The position numbers were made by a program, and so were the translations under genes. A stretch of DNA of 64,000 bases from Sipunculus nudus (taxonomy: Eukaryota > Annelida > Sipuncula > Golfingiida > Sipunculidae), in NCBI GenBank assembly GCA_026874595.1, contig CM049313.1, positions 71,110,659-71,174,658 of the forward strand, written 5' to 3'. This document shows, piece by piece, positions 12,681-24,307 of the stretch. The notes beneath the pieces are model-generated. The model worked only from the letters and a program-made list of their open reading frames with translations, was not told the origin of the DNA and ran no database searches. Position 1 is the stretch's first letter. The number at the start of each line of letters is the position of its first letter.

Positions 12681-13843
12681 GTAACTGCCAAAACAAAGTT
12701 TTGCGGATACTGTGCTTTTGACTGGGTTCGATCACTGCTGCTGCTGCGTTCGTTTCCAAAATAGAACTCTCAGACCACTGGACAGATTTTTCCCGAAACC
12801 TTACACATTGTTGGGTCACATGTGAACTGGTGCCAAAATATTTTGCGTTGACCTCTCACTTTTCCTCTCTCCAGTGCTTCCATCTGTGCATCTGTTTTCA
12901 CACATTAACCCACATATCTTCGGACTGTTTTAACCAATCAGGCTAAAAAATTTGCACAAATGTAGCACTTGGATAGCTTTATAACACACACAAAAAATCA
13001 TGGGGCCACCTGCAACCATTTTTGCACAGCGTCCATTTGTTCATCTGCCTTGGGATAAAATCAGTCATATCTCTGCAGTGGTTAGACTTAAAATTTTGCA
13101 TGTGTATATACAACCTGGATGGCTTTCTCAATTTTATGACAGAGATGCCACCTACATTCATGTTCAGGCTGCAGCCATCCACGCTTATATCTCAGGAATG
13201 GTTTGACATATTCTCCTGACATTTTGCATGTGTATAAATCTCTGATAGCTCTTTATCATACACAAAACTGGTGGCGCCACCTGCAACCATTTTTGCACAG
13301 CGTCCATCTGTTTGTCTGCTGTTGGATAAAATCACTTATATCTCGGCACTGGTTTGACTTACTGCCTAAAATTTTGCATCTATATACATCTTGGATAGCC
13401 TTCTGGATTTTGTAGCAGGTAGCGCCACCTACATTTGTGTTTACGCTGCAGACATCCATGCTTATATCTCAGGACTCGTTTGATGTATCCCCCTGAAATT
13501 TTGCATTTGTATAGATCTTGCATAGCAATTTATCATCAAGGAAATTCCACCTGCAACCATTTTTGCACAGTGTCCTTCTGTTTGTCTGCTGTGGGATAAA
13601 ATCACATCTCACCAGTGGTTTTGACTTATCTACCTAAAATTTTGCATATGTATCCAACTTGGATAGCTTTCTGGATTTTGCGGCAAGTAGCGTCACATAC
13701 ATACACATGTCGGCTGCAGACATCCATGCTAAGATGCAACACACCTCACTCTTTCCCCTTACCACTCAATCCATGCCTCACGTCACCCGTCCCACTATGA
13801 TTTCGTTGGATACACAGTCACTTGTCGACTACCTGTATTCTAG
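12681..13843 (+). mobile_element. Repeat element, family B copy 2, near full length
   Basis: Starts with a degraded hairpin (12681-12710) whose right arm is GTTTTGCGGATAC. It carries several diverged core units (phrases AAAATTTTGCAT and TGCAACCATTTTTGCACAGCG at about 13011, 13281 and 13551) and a palindrome GGTGGCGCCACC at 13270-13281. It ends with the family tail (GTCACTTGTCGACTAC, then CTAG at 13840-13843). No ORF of note. The 3' end lies only 20 bp before the splice acceptor of the next RPA-like exon. Confidence 0.65.
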
Positions 13844-13863
13844 TTTTTTTTTTTTACTTTCAG

Positions 13864-14373
13864 ATTTCAGTCAGAGCAGTGATCACAAACATGGTGGGAA
13901 TAAAGCATGCAATTATTTATGAAGAAGCAAAAAGGAAACAGGAATGTGTCATCACTGATCCTACAGGATCAATTGTACTTACTCTTTGGGAGAACCAAGT
14001 TGACGAAATCACAACTGGAGACACATATATTATTCAAAATCTCAGCACAAGGCTCTACAAAAATGAGAAAACTGTGACAGCAACAACTGAATCTATTTTC
14101 TCATCCACTGAACCTTATCATGAAACACTGAACTCTGTAGAATTGGATAAACACTATGTTGAAATAATCACAGCAAAGGCAAATTTGACCCACTTGTGCC
14201 CATCATGTGGTAAATCATGTGATCTCCAAACTAAATTTACCACATGCCTAAATTGTGGTATAAAGGCCAAGAATCTTAAGTTCCTGTATTCTGCTTCTTT
14301 GTCTTTTGACCTCTGCTCTCAGGACAAAATCATGCACAACATTATGTTAGATAATAATACCCTGGATAAATAG
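13864..14373 (+). CDS. Terminal exon of an RPA-like ssDNA-binding protein
   Basis: After TTTTTACTTTCAG the exon reads 169 codons from ISVRAVITNMVGIKH to NTLDK and a TAG. The first 75 residues look like an OB fold (alternating strands, TDPTGSIVLTLWENQVDEI, where polar GS precedes a hydrophobic strand ending in a Trp). Residues about 113-133 have a zinc-ribbon pattern, CPSCGK then CLNCGI (CxxC, 14 residues, CxxC), as in the C-terminal DNA-binding domain of RPA1. Likely role: binding single-stranded DNA. It may be a host gene or the RPA-like partner carried by Helitron-type elements; the sequence does not decide. This exon is intact, while upstream exons are uncertain. Confidence 0.55.
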   Translation: MSVRAVITNMVGIKHAIIYEEAKRKQECVITDPTGSIVLTLWENQVDEITTGDTYIIQNLSTRLYKNEKTVTATTESIFSSTEPYHETLNSVELDKHYVEIITAKANLTHLCPSCGKSCDLQTKFTTCLNCGIKAKNLKFLYSASLSFDLCSQDKIMHNIMLDNNTLDK

Positions 14374-14439
14374 CTAAATGAAAACGCAGCAGCTTACATA
14401 AAAAAAAAAAAACAGAAAGATAGTCTTAAGGAACATTTC

Positions 14440-16290
14440 TTAGAAAAAGAACACTTCCAAGTGAAACTTCTACATAGAAATCAAATCACACATAGTACAC
14501 ACAGACCCAGAACAGAAGTAAACTTTAACATGTAATGGTGTAATATATCATTACAAGTATATTTGTCCTTCACTGTTGGTTGTAAAGAGGTAAATGATCA
14601 GTGTATAAATAAATATAATCCTTGAACACCAAAACCATGTTACCATTTCCTAATATAGATTTTCTGCATTGTTTGATAAAGAGTTTCTTTATAACCAGAA
14701 ACCTACCTTCGACATTTAAATGTAAACACTAAATCTTTAAATACTGTTTGTAATAAAAGATAGTCTTTAAAGATATGTCCACAGTTAGAATACATCAACT
14801 TGAATCTCATCAAAGCCATGACCAATTTAATACTTTTCAAAATTAAAAAAGCTGATTGAGTCATAAAAGAAAACTTCCAAGTGAAACTTCTACATAGAAA
14901 TCAACTCACTCACATAGTACACACAGACCCGGAACAGAATTAAACTTTAACATGTAATGGTGTTATATATCATAACAAGTAAATTTGTCCTTCACTGTTG
15001 GCTATAAAGAGTAAATAATCAGTGTTTAAATGAACGGAATACTATTACACCAAAACCATGTTACCATTTCAAAATTAAGATTTTCTGCATTGTTATGCCC
15101 CCGCCACAAAGTGGCCGGGGCATATAGTTTTACCCATGTCCGTCATTCCGAAATCAAACAGTTGTACGGACTTTTTTTCGCAATGCCCGCAGATATTGGC
15201 CTGATTTTTGGTGTGTAGGCAGATAATGACCAGTTACAGATCGAGTTCGCGTTTCGTCCCGATTGACCTACTTTTGACTGTTTTACTGCTCCTTAACTTA
15301 GAAAATTTTATGAAAAATGGAAATTATCATGACAAATACACATGTACGGACTATTTTTCGCAATGCCTGCAGATATTGGCCTGATTTTTGGTGTGTGGGC
15401 AGATATTGACCAGTTACAGATCGAGTTCGCTTTTCGTCCCAGTTGACCTACTTTTGACCGTTTTACAGCTCTTGAACATAGAAAATTTCATGAAAAATAG
15501 AAATTTTCATGACAAACACACATGTATGGACTTTTTTTCGCAATGCCTGTAGGTATTGGCCTGATTTTTGGTGTGTAGGCAGATAATGACCAGTTACAGA
15601 TCGAGTTCGCGTTTCGTCCCGATTGACCTACTTTTGACTGTTTTACGGCTCCTTAACTTAGAAAATTTCATGAAAAATATAAATGATAATGACAAATACA
15701 CATGTACGGACTATTTTTCGCAATGCCTGCAGATATTGGCCTGATTTTTGGTGTGTGGGCAGATAATGACCAGTTACAGATCAAGTTCACGTTTTGTCCT
15801 GGTTGACCTATTTTTTACCATATGACAGAGATCCTGAACTTTGAAAAAATTTCATGAAAGACAAATATATTTATGAAAAATGCACATGTATGGACTTTTT
15901 TCACAATGCCTGCAGATACTGGCCTGATTTTTGGTGTGTTGCTTGATAATGACCCGTTACAGATCAGGTTTGCATTTTGCCCTTGTTGACCAACTTTTGA
16001 CCATATGACACCTCACGAACTTAAAAATTTTTTTACAAAATTTAACAAATGTTTCTAATTTGCCCCAGGCAGGGACATTCGTGTCGTTCCGACACATCTA
16101 GTTTGATAAAGAATTTCTTTATAACCAGTAATCTGCCTTAGGCATTCAAATCTTTACACTATATCTTTCAATAATGGGTGTAATGAAAGATAGTCTTTTA
16201 ATGTGTCCACATTCAGGATACATCAGCTCATATTTCATCAAAGACGTGACCAATTTAATACTTTTCAAGATAAAAAAAGCTGACTGAATG
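14440..16290. repeat. 420-bp tandem duplication, right copy split by an insertion
   Basis: The left copy (about 14440-14860) and right copy (about 14861-15094 continued at 16101-16290) share long stretches such as CTTCCAAGTGAAACTTCTAC and TTTCTTTATAACCAG. They are offset by 420 bp. The right copy is interrupted by the element at 15095-16100. The duplication lies in the 3' flank of the RPA-like gene. Confidence 0.85.
15095..16100 (+). mobile_element. Hairpin-ended non-autonomous element (family A, pearl/Helentron-like)
   Basis: The left end is a hairpin: ATGCCCCCGCCAC, loop AAA, GTGGCCGGGGCAT. The right end is GTGTCG, loop TTC, CGACAC (16081-16095), then ATCTAG. Between them are five tandem core units of 180, 180, 180, 184 and about 170 bp, starting at 15164, 15344, 15524, 15704 and 15888. 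The empty site in the left duplicate (GCATTGTTTGATAAAG near 14668) fixes the insertion point, with at most a 2-3 bp T-rich target duplication (GTT or TT). No protein is encoded. The architecture matches bivalve pearl-type and Helentron-associated elements; the class is inferred. Confidence 0.75.
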
Positions 16291-16355
16291 ATTATGTCAA
16301 AAGTAGTGATATCAGTGATGTCCAGTTTTGATGCTTGTTCATCCAGAAAATTCTG

Positions 16356-17085
16356 CAGGTAATTACTGTATGTTTGTTCATTGTTTGATTTTAAGAGATC
16401 TGCCCATTTTTTATCTTAATTATTTTTATGACACTATCATTGTTTTTGCATCTTGTATGTTATAACTGTGTGTCATACTGGATACCACAAGTCCAGAAAA
16501 TTTTGCCTCTAAAATGAGAATAATTTCCACATTCTGTAATTACGAATGATTCATTGTAGCACTGACACATTGAAAAATAGCTTCAAATTGTATGCGTATA
16601 CTGATATTTGCTGTCCTTGTGCTCACATGACATTACTATGACTGGAATACAGGAAATTTTTTGTTCATTGTGTCATTTTAAGAGAACTGCCTATTTTTTT
16701 ATCATATTCTTTCATGGAGAAGATGACACCATTGTTTTTAGATCTTGTGCGTTATAATTGTGTATCATACTCGATACCAAAAGTCAAGAAAATTCTGACT
16801 TTAAAATGAGAATAACTTCCACATTCTGTAATTATTAATAATTCATAGTAGCACTGACGCATTCAGATATAGTTATATATTGTATGCATTTACTGATATG
16901 TGCTGTCCTTCTGCTCAAATCACATTGCCATGACTGAGGTACAGGTAATTACTGTATGTTTGCTCATTGTTTGATTTTAAGAGAACTGCCCATTTTTTTT
17001 ATCATATTCTTTCTTGCAGAAGGTCACACTTTACTTTTGTTCTTACATTTTATTATTGTTTATCATACTCGATACCACAGGTCTT
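16356..17085 (+). repeat. Tandem repeat, about 290-bp unit, 2.5 copies
   Basis: Units begin near 16356, 16650 and 16941 with CAGGTAATTACTGTATGTTT-like sequence (the second is shortened). They share ATCATACTCGATACCA and TGAGAATAA(T/C)TTCCACATTC. No ORF. The stretch from 17086 to 17522 shows nothing recognisable. Confidence 0.65.
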
Positions 17086-17522
17086 TCAGACAAATATATA
17101 AAACAGTTGAAAAGAATCTAGATTTGTACAAGATTTTCTACTGGTACATTTATTTTTCTTGCATTCTAAATGATTATCTCCTGTTCCCTCACTTTATGTA
17201 ATTGCTTTATATCTAACCTTTTTAGTAATTTGCATCGTTATCAATTAAGCCTTTTCTTAAACATTGTTTCAAACTTTTAAATCTTTTATGTCTTGCATGT
17301 TTTCATGAAAATACATCTGTTTCATGAGAAATATGTATACAGATAAATAATTTTTTCTCTTGCACAATCATTACAGTCCCACAACTGTGTATTCATCTCA
17401 TTTTTAATATAATCTCAGTAATTCTCACAGTCTTTGTGTATCTTCCACAATATCTTTACACAGTCTTAATTTTGTAGGTCTGCTGACTCTGCAACAAGCT
17501 CATTTCCACCCAATCACTTTTT

Positions 17523-18000
17523 AACTCAGCTGACTAAAGGTCATCTGAGCTATAGCAATCGCTCTTCATCAATCACCTGTCTGTCCATCTCTCCATCTCA
17601 CTCTCCGTAAACCGGAGCATCTGATTAACTAATGCATTGATCACTATGATTTCTGGCATGCATATTCATCGCGGAGTGTTTCAGTTCATGCAGACAATGT
17701 TTACCACCTGCTTTTATTCAAATCTATTTTTTTTTTTTGAACCATCAAATGAAGAGGTCGTCCTGGAACACAGCACAAATCATAATCATAAATGGTTTCA
17801 TCAGTTCCTTAAGACTGGTGGTTCCACTTCTATTTTTAAAACAGAATTTACACTCTCTTTTCACTATTTTAGAGACTTTAAAATGATTTCCGCCCTGAGT
17901 CACCTAGCCTCCCACTCTTTGTCACATCTGGTGTATGTTGATGACTTGGGTACAGCAAGATTTTCTTCGTTAAAATAACAGAAAGCTCTTCACATCTTTT
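17523..18000 (+). mobile_element. Family C element, head and core
   Basis: The head is AACTCAGCTGACTAAAGG followed by TCATCTGAGCT (17523-17551), a degraded hairpin. It is followed by the family C core phrases AACTAATGCATTGATCAC and a GGTTCCAC variant of the TGGTGCCACCTGT block. The frame at 17637-17978 is a repeat read-through. The right boundary is uncertain. Confidence 0.6.
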
Positions 18001-18912
18001 AGCTGTCAAACGAGAATTATTAGATTCCATGGCCTATGCCCAGTTTCATATTGTAAAATGGAAATTCTCACCAAATCCTGCACCATATCCTCATCAAAGG
18101 AGAAGAAAAATACGAGATTTCACAGAAATGCTTACAACTGCGACTTTTAAATTAAGCTAGACACAACATACTGCATTTTGTAACATTTCCCTTGCTTGAC
18201 AACTGCAAATCTCGCACTATATCTATGGTCAGTAGAGAATAAACCCAATTTCGTATCAATCGTTATAACTTGGCATCATTTACTGCTTCAGAGGCAAGTT
18301 TTCGTTAGTCAGGGACAAGGTAGACATGACCCACAACCTCTCACTGTTTCTTGTCAAACAGCAACGAGATTTCACGGAAATGTTTGGACTTGGTCACTTT
18401 GACACTAGGCACGTCTCCAGCTGTTCCATACCTACATACCTACATAAACATTGTGTTTCTGCTCCTACACAACATTGCACATTCATACGACTGTTTCCAC
18501 ATCCACTGCCTGTCTTTCCCTCTGTCTGTATTATTTCCATTTCCAGCAAGCGAGTGATCTCTGGTCATCTTGTTTATTTTTTGCGAAGTAGTGTGGAAAA
18601 ACATGCGAAGTAGACAAAAAGGGACAAATTTTGATGGAAACGGATCCAGATCGGTATTTTAATTGAACCAATCCGACCCAAAACTTAAATATATTTCCAC
18701 CCACACCCATTGCCAACCCTTCAAAAAAATTTCATCAAAATACACTTGGCGCTTTAGGATATATAGCCCATACACACACGCACACACAACCTGTCACATA
18801 TTACCCCCTGCCACCTTCATTTGTGGGGGTAACAAAGCTGTAGAATTGACCGTAACAATTGTAAATAAACATTGAATCATGGAATACTTTTTTTCTCCTG
18901 TGTATTCTTATT
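18001..18912. other. No gene recognised
   Basis: Low-information AT-rich sequence with overlapping short frames on both strands and no exon signals worth calling. A (CA)-rich patch lies at 18768-18786. Confidence 0.4.
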
Positions 18913-19110
18913 TTCGCCAAGGAGGTTATGCTTCCATCCCCCTCTGTTTGTTGATATGTCTGTTGGTTAGCTGGATTATGCAAAAACTACCAGTTTCAAA
19001 AATTTGTAGAGGGCTGGAACTTTGGGCAGGAAAGACACTGTTAAATTTTGGTGCGGAACAGATGTATTTTTTTTCGCTTGGTGGACTTATGCTTCCTACT
19101 GAGTGCCATT
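18913..19110 (+). repeat. Dispersed repeat with CGCCAAGGAGGTTATG start
   Basis: The phrase CGCCAAGGAGGTTATGCTTC and the following GTTGGTTAGCTGGATTATG resemble a short interspersed family of bivalve genomes (from memory, not searched). One copy here, partial, with a second CTTATGCTTCCTACTGAG phrase near 19086. Confidence 0.35.
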
Positions 19111-19243
19111 CTAGCTAGGCCAATAGGGTTGTGTAAATTTTCTGGTTTTTCTAGTGTTAACAAAATATACTGGAAATACTACAATCAGTTTAGTTTTTGT
19201 TAACTTCACCTGTGTGTAGCCTGTGTTTTCTTTATTGTAAAAC

Positions 19244-19350
19244 ATGGTCTGGGTGAAACTTCGGGGTGAGCCTGTTTTGTGGCCGGCAAAGATTAAAATG
19301 TATGATGGAGGAGACAAAGCCAAAGTTTACATAGATTCTGATGAAGCAAT
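19244..19350 (+). CDS. Exon 1, PWWP-like domain start
   Basis: The ATG at 19244 begins MVWVKLRGEPVLWPAKIKMY, which fits the start of a PWWP domain (VWVKLRG then a WPAKI in place of PWWPA). PWWP domains bind methylated histone tails and DNA. The exon ends at AAT|GTAAGT, a strong donor, after 35 codons plus two bases. The first Pro-Trp pair of the name motif is altered (PVLWP), which is tolerated in some family members. Confidence 0.6.
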
Positions 19351-19712
19351 GTAAGTAAACATAAAATTTCCTGTATAGAAAATATTTGATTTTGAATGAG
19401 GTGGTTCTGTGTGAAATATAAAAAAAGGCCTCCCAGGAGGATTTAAAGGGAAAAGATTTCCTAAACTGCTTCTTTAGATTTAGTATCAGACTTGATTCTG
19501 TTGGATTGAAGAGATAAGCTTTCACATCCTTGGTTGGCAGGCTTGTAGCGGTTTGGAAGATTCAAGTAGGAAATTAATGGCCTGGAGAATGTACTTAAAA
19601 GTTATGAATATTTCATGGTTTTGGGGATGCATTGTACCTTATAACCAAATATTAGGGTGTATGAGAAAACTTTTAATTAAAAGAAATGATATATTTATTT
19701 AAAAAAAAACAG

Positions 19713-19812
19713 TATTGGAGTCCAGGTAAAAGAGATGTTCATCCTTCATGAAGAAGACTTTGGAAGAATTCTTGACCAAGCAAAGCATAAACCTGTGTTT
19801 GGTAGAATTTAG
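19713..19812 (+). CDS. Exon 2, with alternative end
   Basis: After TTTAAAAAAAAACAG the exon continues the PWWP-like domain: IIGVQVKEMFILHEEDFGRI and LDQAKHKPVF. Two endings are possible. Read through, it stops at TAG 19810-19812, giving a 68-residue protein with exon 1. With a donor at TTTG|GTAGAA (19801/19802) it leaves one base that is completed by exon 3 at 23677. An AATAAA at 19918-19923 could serve the short form. Confidence 0.55.
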
Positions 19813-19917
19813 GTTCTGCGGCAGCACCTGTATAATTCTAATTGTAGCACACAGGAGAGGAGGTTTCCACACTTGAGGTCTCTTAAACCATTTAGTGTGG
19901 AACTATTATTTTACCAA

Positions 19918-19923
19918 AATAAA
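19918..19923 (+). terminator. Candidate polyadenylation signal AATAAA
   Basis: Lies about 105 bp after the exon 2 stop, a normal distance for a short transcript. AATAAA is common by chance in AT-rich DNA. Confidence 0.3.
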
Positions 19924-19949
19924 ACTCTGTGTCATATTTGCTGACAAAT

Positions 19950-21640
19950 ACACATTTTAAAATGAGATTTTATACAGTAAATAGGTATCGCTATTGATAA
20001 ACAGATGGCACTTTGATACACTGATAACTTTTTTATCAGGTAAATTGTACCACAAAACAAGGGACCCATGGGTCACGGCGCTCAGCTGATCGTGATTGGA
20101 CTATAAATGTTTCTCCACTGTGATACTATATCGAGTCGATAAAGCTTATGAATATCATGTACATGTTGGGCTATTATAAAGGAATGTAATGTAATATGTG
20201 AGTAAATGATAAATGAAATTACCTGACTGATGGATTAATAGAGTCAAATAAAGTGGTTTATTTTTTATTTATTTAGGAGGGGTTGAAAATTGTGATATAT
20301 TTGAGCAAATATGAATGCAATGACAGCAGTAATAAGCAGTAGTAGAATGATGATAAGGCTATTTGTTGAAGGCTATTTGTATAAGGATCTAAAGTGTATG
20401 GTAGTCTGCAAGCGTTCAATTTGACAGATATGATGTTATGATTAACTATGCTGATGAAGTGATTTATAAATATGTGACTGTATGACACAATATCTCTTTA
20501 TTCTTGACAAGGTACATTATTGTGATGCCCACTATGTCTACATATTACACAATATTGACATAATTTCTGGCATGTACATAGGTACCTATGGACGAATAGT
20601 TATACAAAATATTAAAGTATGAATATATCTGATTCATCTTGTTCTTGCTTACTGAGGCTGACTTTGGGATGGGGTTCAGAGAAGGGAAAAGTGAGGGCAG
20701 CACGAAGGTGGATGTAGAAATATTCTATTGTAATGTTTTTCATTTATATAAGAATATGAAAAGCTAAGAGGAAAGGGGCCCTCCTACTTGGTTATAGTAA
20801 AGTTCTAAATATATGATTGCAAACTAATACTCTGACAAGACTGTCATGAAGAAAAACAGTAATGGTTTTGAGATACTGTGTTGCATACTAAAAATTTACA
20901 GATGGACAGGCAAGTGGACAGAATGGACTAATACCTTTATTTCACTTTCAAGAGAATAATGCATTTAAGTTTTTATATAATCCTATTTTTTTAAGCAGAT
21001 CCACTTTTTCCATTAAGAAGTTTTTATCTGAATCATTTTTTTATTTACAGGTTTATAAATTTTTAATTAAAAAACCTGAAAATATAAGTTAAAATATTAG
21101 AATTGTTGCAAAAGTTGCAATCATTATATGTACAGAGTAAAAAACATTGGGTCATATTATGCATACACATATATTTTATTATTTTTAAATCATAAATGTT
21201 TAAACTGATTTTAAAAGAAAATAATGCCACAACATGGCCTTGAATCACTATTAAAAAGTTTTGCACATTGGAGTTTTCAGGACATGCTTAATTTTATTCA
21301 CCAAAATAAAATAAAAGTAAATTTGATAAAATAAAACATCTTTTCAAATAAAGTATACACACTGTTGGTTGAATGAGGGACAAACAATATCATTGTGCTA
21401 ATTACTATCCCAGTTTTAATTAATTACTGGAATTAATAGTCAATTTCACACCTGGTGAAGTTTTACTCTTCTGAAGTAAGGAATTACTTATCTCATGAAC
21501 ATCCACACTTTCACAGCAATACACCACTTTGTGGACACAATTAAATGTACACTTTAATCATTGTAACCCTGGTGGTTCAATACAAAATCTAAAATGTAGC
21601 ATGTCCAAGAATAAAATAAAATACAGAAAAATTATAACAT
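19950..21640. other. Intron 2 region, mostly unrecognised
   Basis: Contains one family D terminus at about 20054-20100 (AACAAGGGACCCATGGGTCA then GCTCAGCTGA). The rest is AT-rich with no exon-like frame. Confidence 0.45.
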
Positions 21641-21649
21641 TCATCTAGT

Positions 21650-22690
21650 TTATGCACCAGCTGGGGGGGGGGGGGGATGAGTGCAGGGCAGAGGGGAAGC
21701 CTGCTAGTAGTGGCCAAGTTGGGCCAAGGTAAGCTGCCTGGGGTGGGTTACATAATGCAAGTGAAGGCTGTACTACTAGGTGGGCTAGATGTAAACAACA
21801 CTTGACATGGTGTATGAAAACATGAATAAAAGCTTTTCACTCCAATCAATTTCTTTTGAAAGTTCAGATTTTAAAAGATTAAATCCTTATGCATATATGC
21901 TGGGAAAATTAAATCAACAGTGCCAAAGTTGGACAAAATTTAAGGTATTGATTTTTTATTTATGCTAATAACTTAAAAAATTTGCAAAATTCAGACCTAA
22001 TTTTGGGTAAACAATTGAATCTTGTTCCTTTGAGAAAAAAAACTAAGACCTAATGACCCAATTTTCGTTATGGTAGGAGATTTTGGGGAACATCTAAAAT
22101 TATGTCAACAGCCTGGGGAGCATAGAGATGTGCACTGAATGACCTACAGTCATCAAAGTGGACTGCTTGACAATGTAAGGGAATACAACAAGAGCCTCCA
22201 AAAAATTTCAATAACTAGCCTAATTTTGCAGCTTTTATTTTCAAATTTCAGATTTTAACAGATTAAATCCTTATGTATACATAGTGTGAAAATTAAATCC
22301 ACAGTACTTATAGGAAAAAAACGTGCCATGGCCAAAGTTGGGCAAAATTTAAGGTACCAATTTTATATTTTTGCCAATATTTAAAAAAAAATTAACAAAT
22401 TTTGATCTAATTTTTGGTATACAATTAAATTTTGATTAATTAAAGTTGTATTACTGGAAAAAAGTCCCTACCTTTAACACTTTTGGTCTTAAGTGACCAA
22501 ATATCTTCCTGATTTTTTTACAAAGTCCATTATGTTTGGGCCCATAACTTTTTTAAATTATATAATACTGACTTAATATCTGGCAAGTACATAGGAACTA
22601 TATAGAGGAATATTTATGGTAAATATGAAGAAAACCAGATGAGTGGGTTTGATATTAGGCAGTCCTGAAGTGGGAAAATAGATTTCTAAT
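21650..22690 (+). mobile_element. Family D element, partial third copy
   Basis: Shares long stretches with 39240-39960 and 58090-58760, including AAGGGAATACAACAAGAGCC and AAATTTAAGGTA(C/T). Starts near a poly-G tract (21663-21677). Two internally similar halves (21840-21960 and 22230-22360) repeat CAGATTTTA(A/C)A(A/C)GATTAAATCC. The terminal hairpin and palindrome are absent, so it is truncated. Confidence 0.6.
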
Positions 22691-22721
22691 GATGTTTTAG
22701 TTTGTTAACAAGTGTCTAATT

Positions 22722-23520
22722 ATGCCCCCCCTGGGAGACATGTTGTTTACAGGGCCATTATTTGTCGTCGTCATCTGTAGGATATCTTGTGAACGCGATA
22801 ACTTTTGAAGGGCTGCATATCTTCCTCTGAAATTTTAAACAACCATTTTTGGACGAGTTAAAACCCGGTGACCTTGACCCTCATCTTCAAGGTCAAATTT
22901 GCCGAAACGTTTAATTTTTGTAAACCCCATAACTTTCGAAATATGTATCAGTTTGTCCAAAAAGTTGGTACACCAATTGTTCCTACCAAGTTCTTGGATA
23001 AGTCCGAAACCCTCTGACCTTCTTCTTCAAGGTCAGATCTGCTGAAATTTTTAGTTTTTGTAAACCCTATCATTTATTAAGTATTGATCATTTTGTCTTC
23101 AAATTTTTGTACACCAATTGATCCTACCAAGTTCTCAGATGGGTCTGACACCTGGTGACCTTGGCATTCATCTTCAATGTCAAATCTGCAGAAATGTTAA
23201 ATATTTATAAACCCCATAACTTTTTAAGTATTTATCGTTTTGTTCTCAAATATGGTAGACCATTTGTTCCTACCAAGTTCCCTAATTAGTTCGAAACCCA
23301 GTGATCTTGACCTTCATCTTCAGGTCAGATTAGCTGAATTATAGTTACTGTCTTGTAAAAAACTGGTGACATTCAGCTTGACCCTCAAAGTCAAATCTGC
23401 TGGAATCGAGACGCATTGTTTTGAAATGGTGCATTTTTTACACTAAATGTTTTGGGATGGCCCATGGGGGGGGGGGGGGGGGGGGGGGAGAGACATTTGT
23501 TTTTGCAGTGCAAAAACAAG
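22722..23520 (+). mobile_element. Family F element, tandem core and 3' hairpin
   Basis: Begins ATGCCCCCCCTGGGAGACAT and has about four diverged core units of 120-135 bp with CTTCATCTTCAAGGTCA and TTGTAAACCCCATAACTTT. A poly-G tract at 23466-23488 is followed by a perfect 9-bp hairpin, TGTTTTTGC, loop AGT, GCAAAAACA (23498-23518). No coding content. Confidence 0.65.
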
Positions 23521-23676
23521 GCCATTCTTGTTGTCCTGGTCACCAGCTGTTGGCTAATCATGAATACTTCTACTGTGTTTTATTGACCTGATATGATTGT
23601 TAAGTTCTGCTCTTGGGTCATTTGTTTGGTGTATGCACTGTATAGCTTCATTTTTCTGATTGTTTGTGGCTTGCAG

Positions 23677-23832
23677 ACATATTGGATGACAGTTGTCAAG
23701 AGAACAGTACTGAAGTGGTGCAGGAGAACAGTACTTAAGTGGTGCAGGAAGAGATCAGAGGGAATCTTGAAAATGAAGAGTTTGAAATGACAGAGGTCTT
23801 AACAGCATATGAAGAGCCATGGAAAAACAAAG
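23677..23832 (+). CDS. Exon 3, acidic linker with in-frame TAA
   Basis: After TTGTGGCTTGCAG it reads ILDDSCQENSTEVVQ, then a second ENST with TAA in place of GAA, then VVQEEIRGNLENEEFEMTEV, and leaves at AAAG|GTACAT. The 24-bp block GAGAACAGTACTGAAGTGGT plus GCAG is present twice (23700-23723 and 23724-23747). The second copy has T for G, giving the stop. Phases on both sides match exons 2 and 4. Acidic linker, probably disordered. Confidence 0.5.
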
Positions 23833-24307
23833 GTACATGATCATTGATGTAGCATTTTCTCAGCTGATATTGTTTTTAAACTTTCTTGCCATCTCTCTTG
23901 TGGTGTGACCATGTATATGTGTGACCAGTGAGTCTTAGTGTGATAGATTAGATAAATTGGATAAATATTAACATATTTCATTCAGAGTTTGCTCACTGAA
24001 TTTTAAGATGTTAATATTTTGACATCAACTTGGTCTGTCTGGTGGTCCAACAGACTTATTAACACTTGCCATTAGTGAAATATTCTTGAGTTTTATTCAA
24101 ATTTGCACCTGTGATCTTGCTTAGGAATTGCTTGGATGGAAGTTGTTTCCAGAGTATCTGTCATGCCATCTATCTCTCTGGAGATCTGTCTAAATTTCAT
24201 GTCATTTGGACACTGTAAAAGATTAGCACAGAGTTACATTAGGCCATTGGCCTCTATTGTTATGTGGTGATTACAATTGTTATTTAATCATATTAACTTT
24301 TTTCCAG

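Noticed and set aside
17637-17978. 113-codon plus-strand ORF
   Set aside because: Lies within family C core sequence that is non-coding in its other copies.
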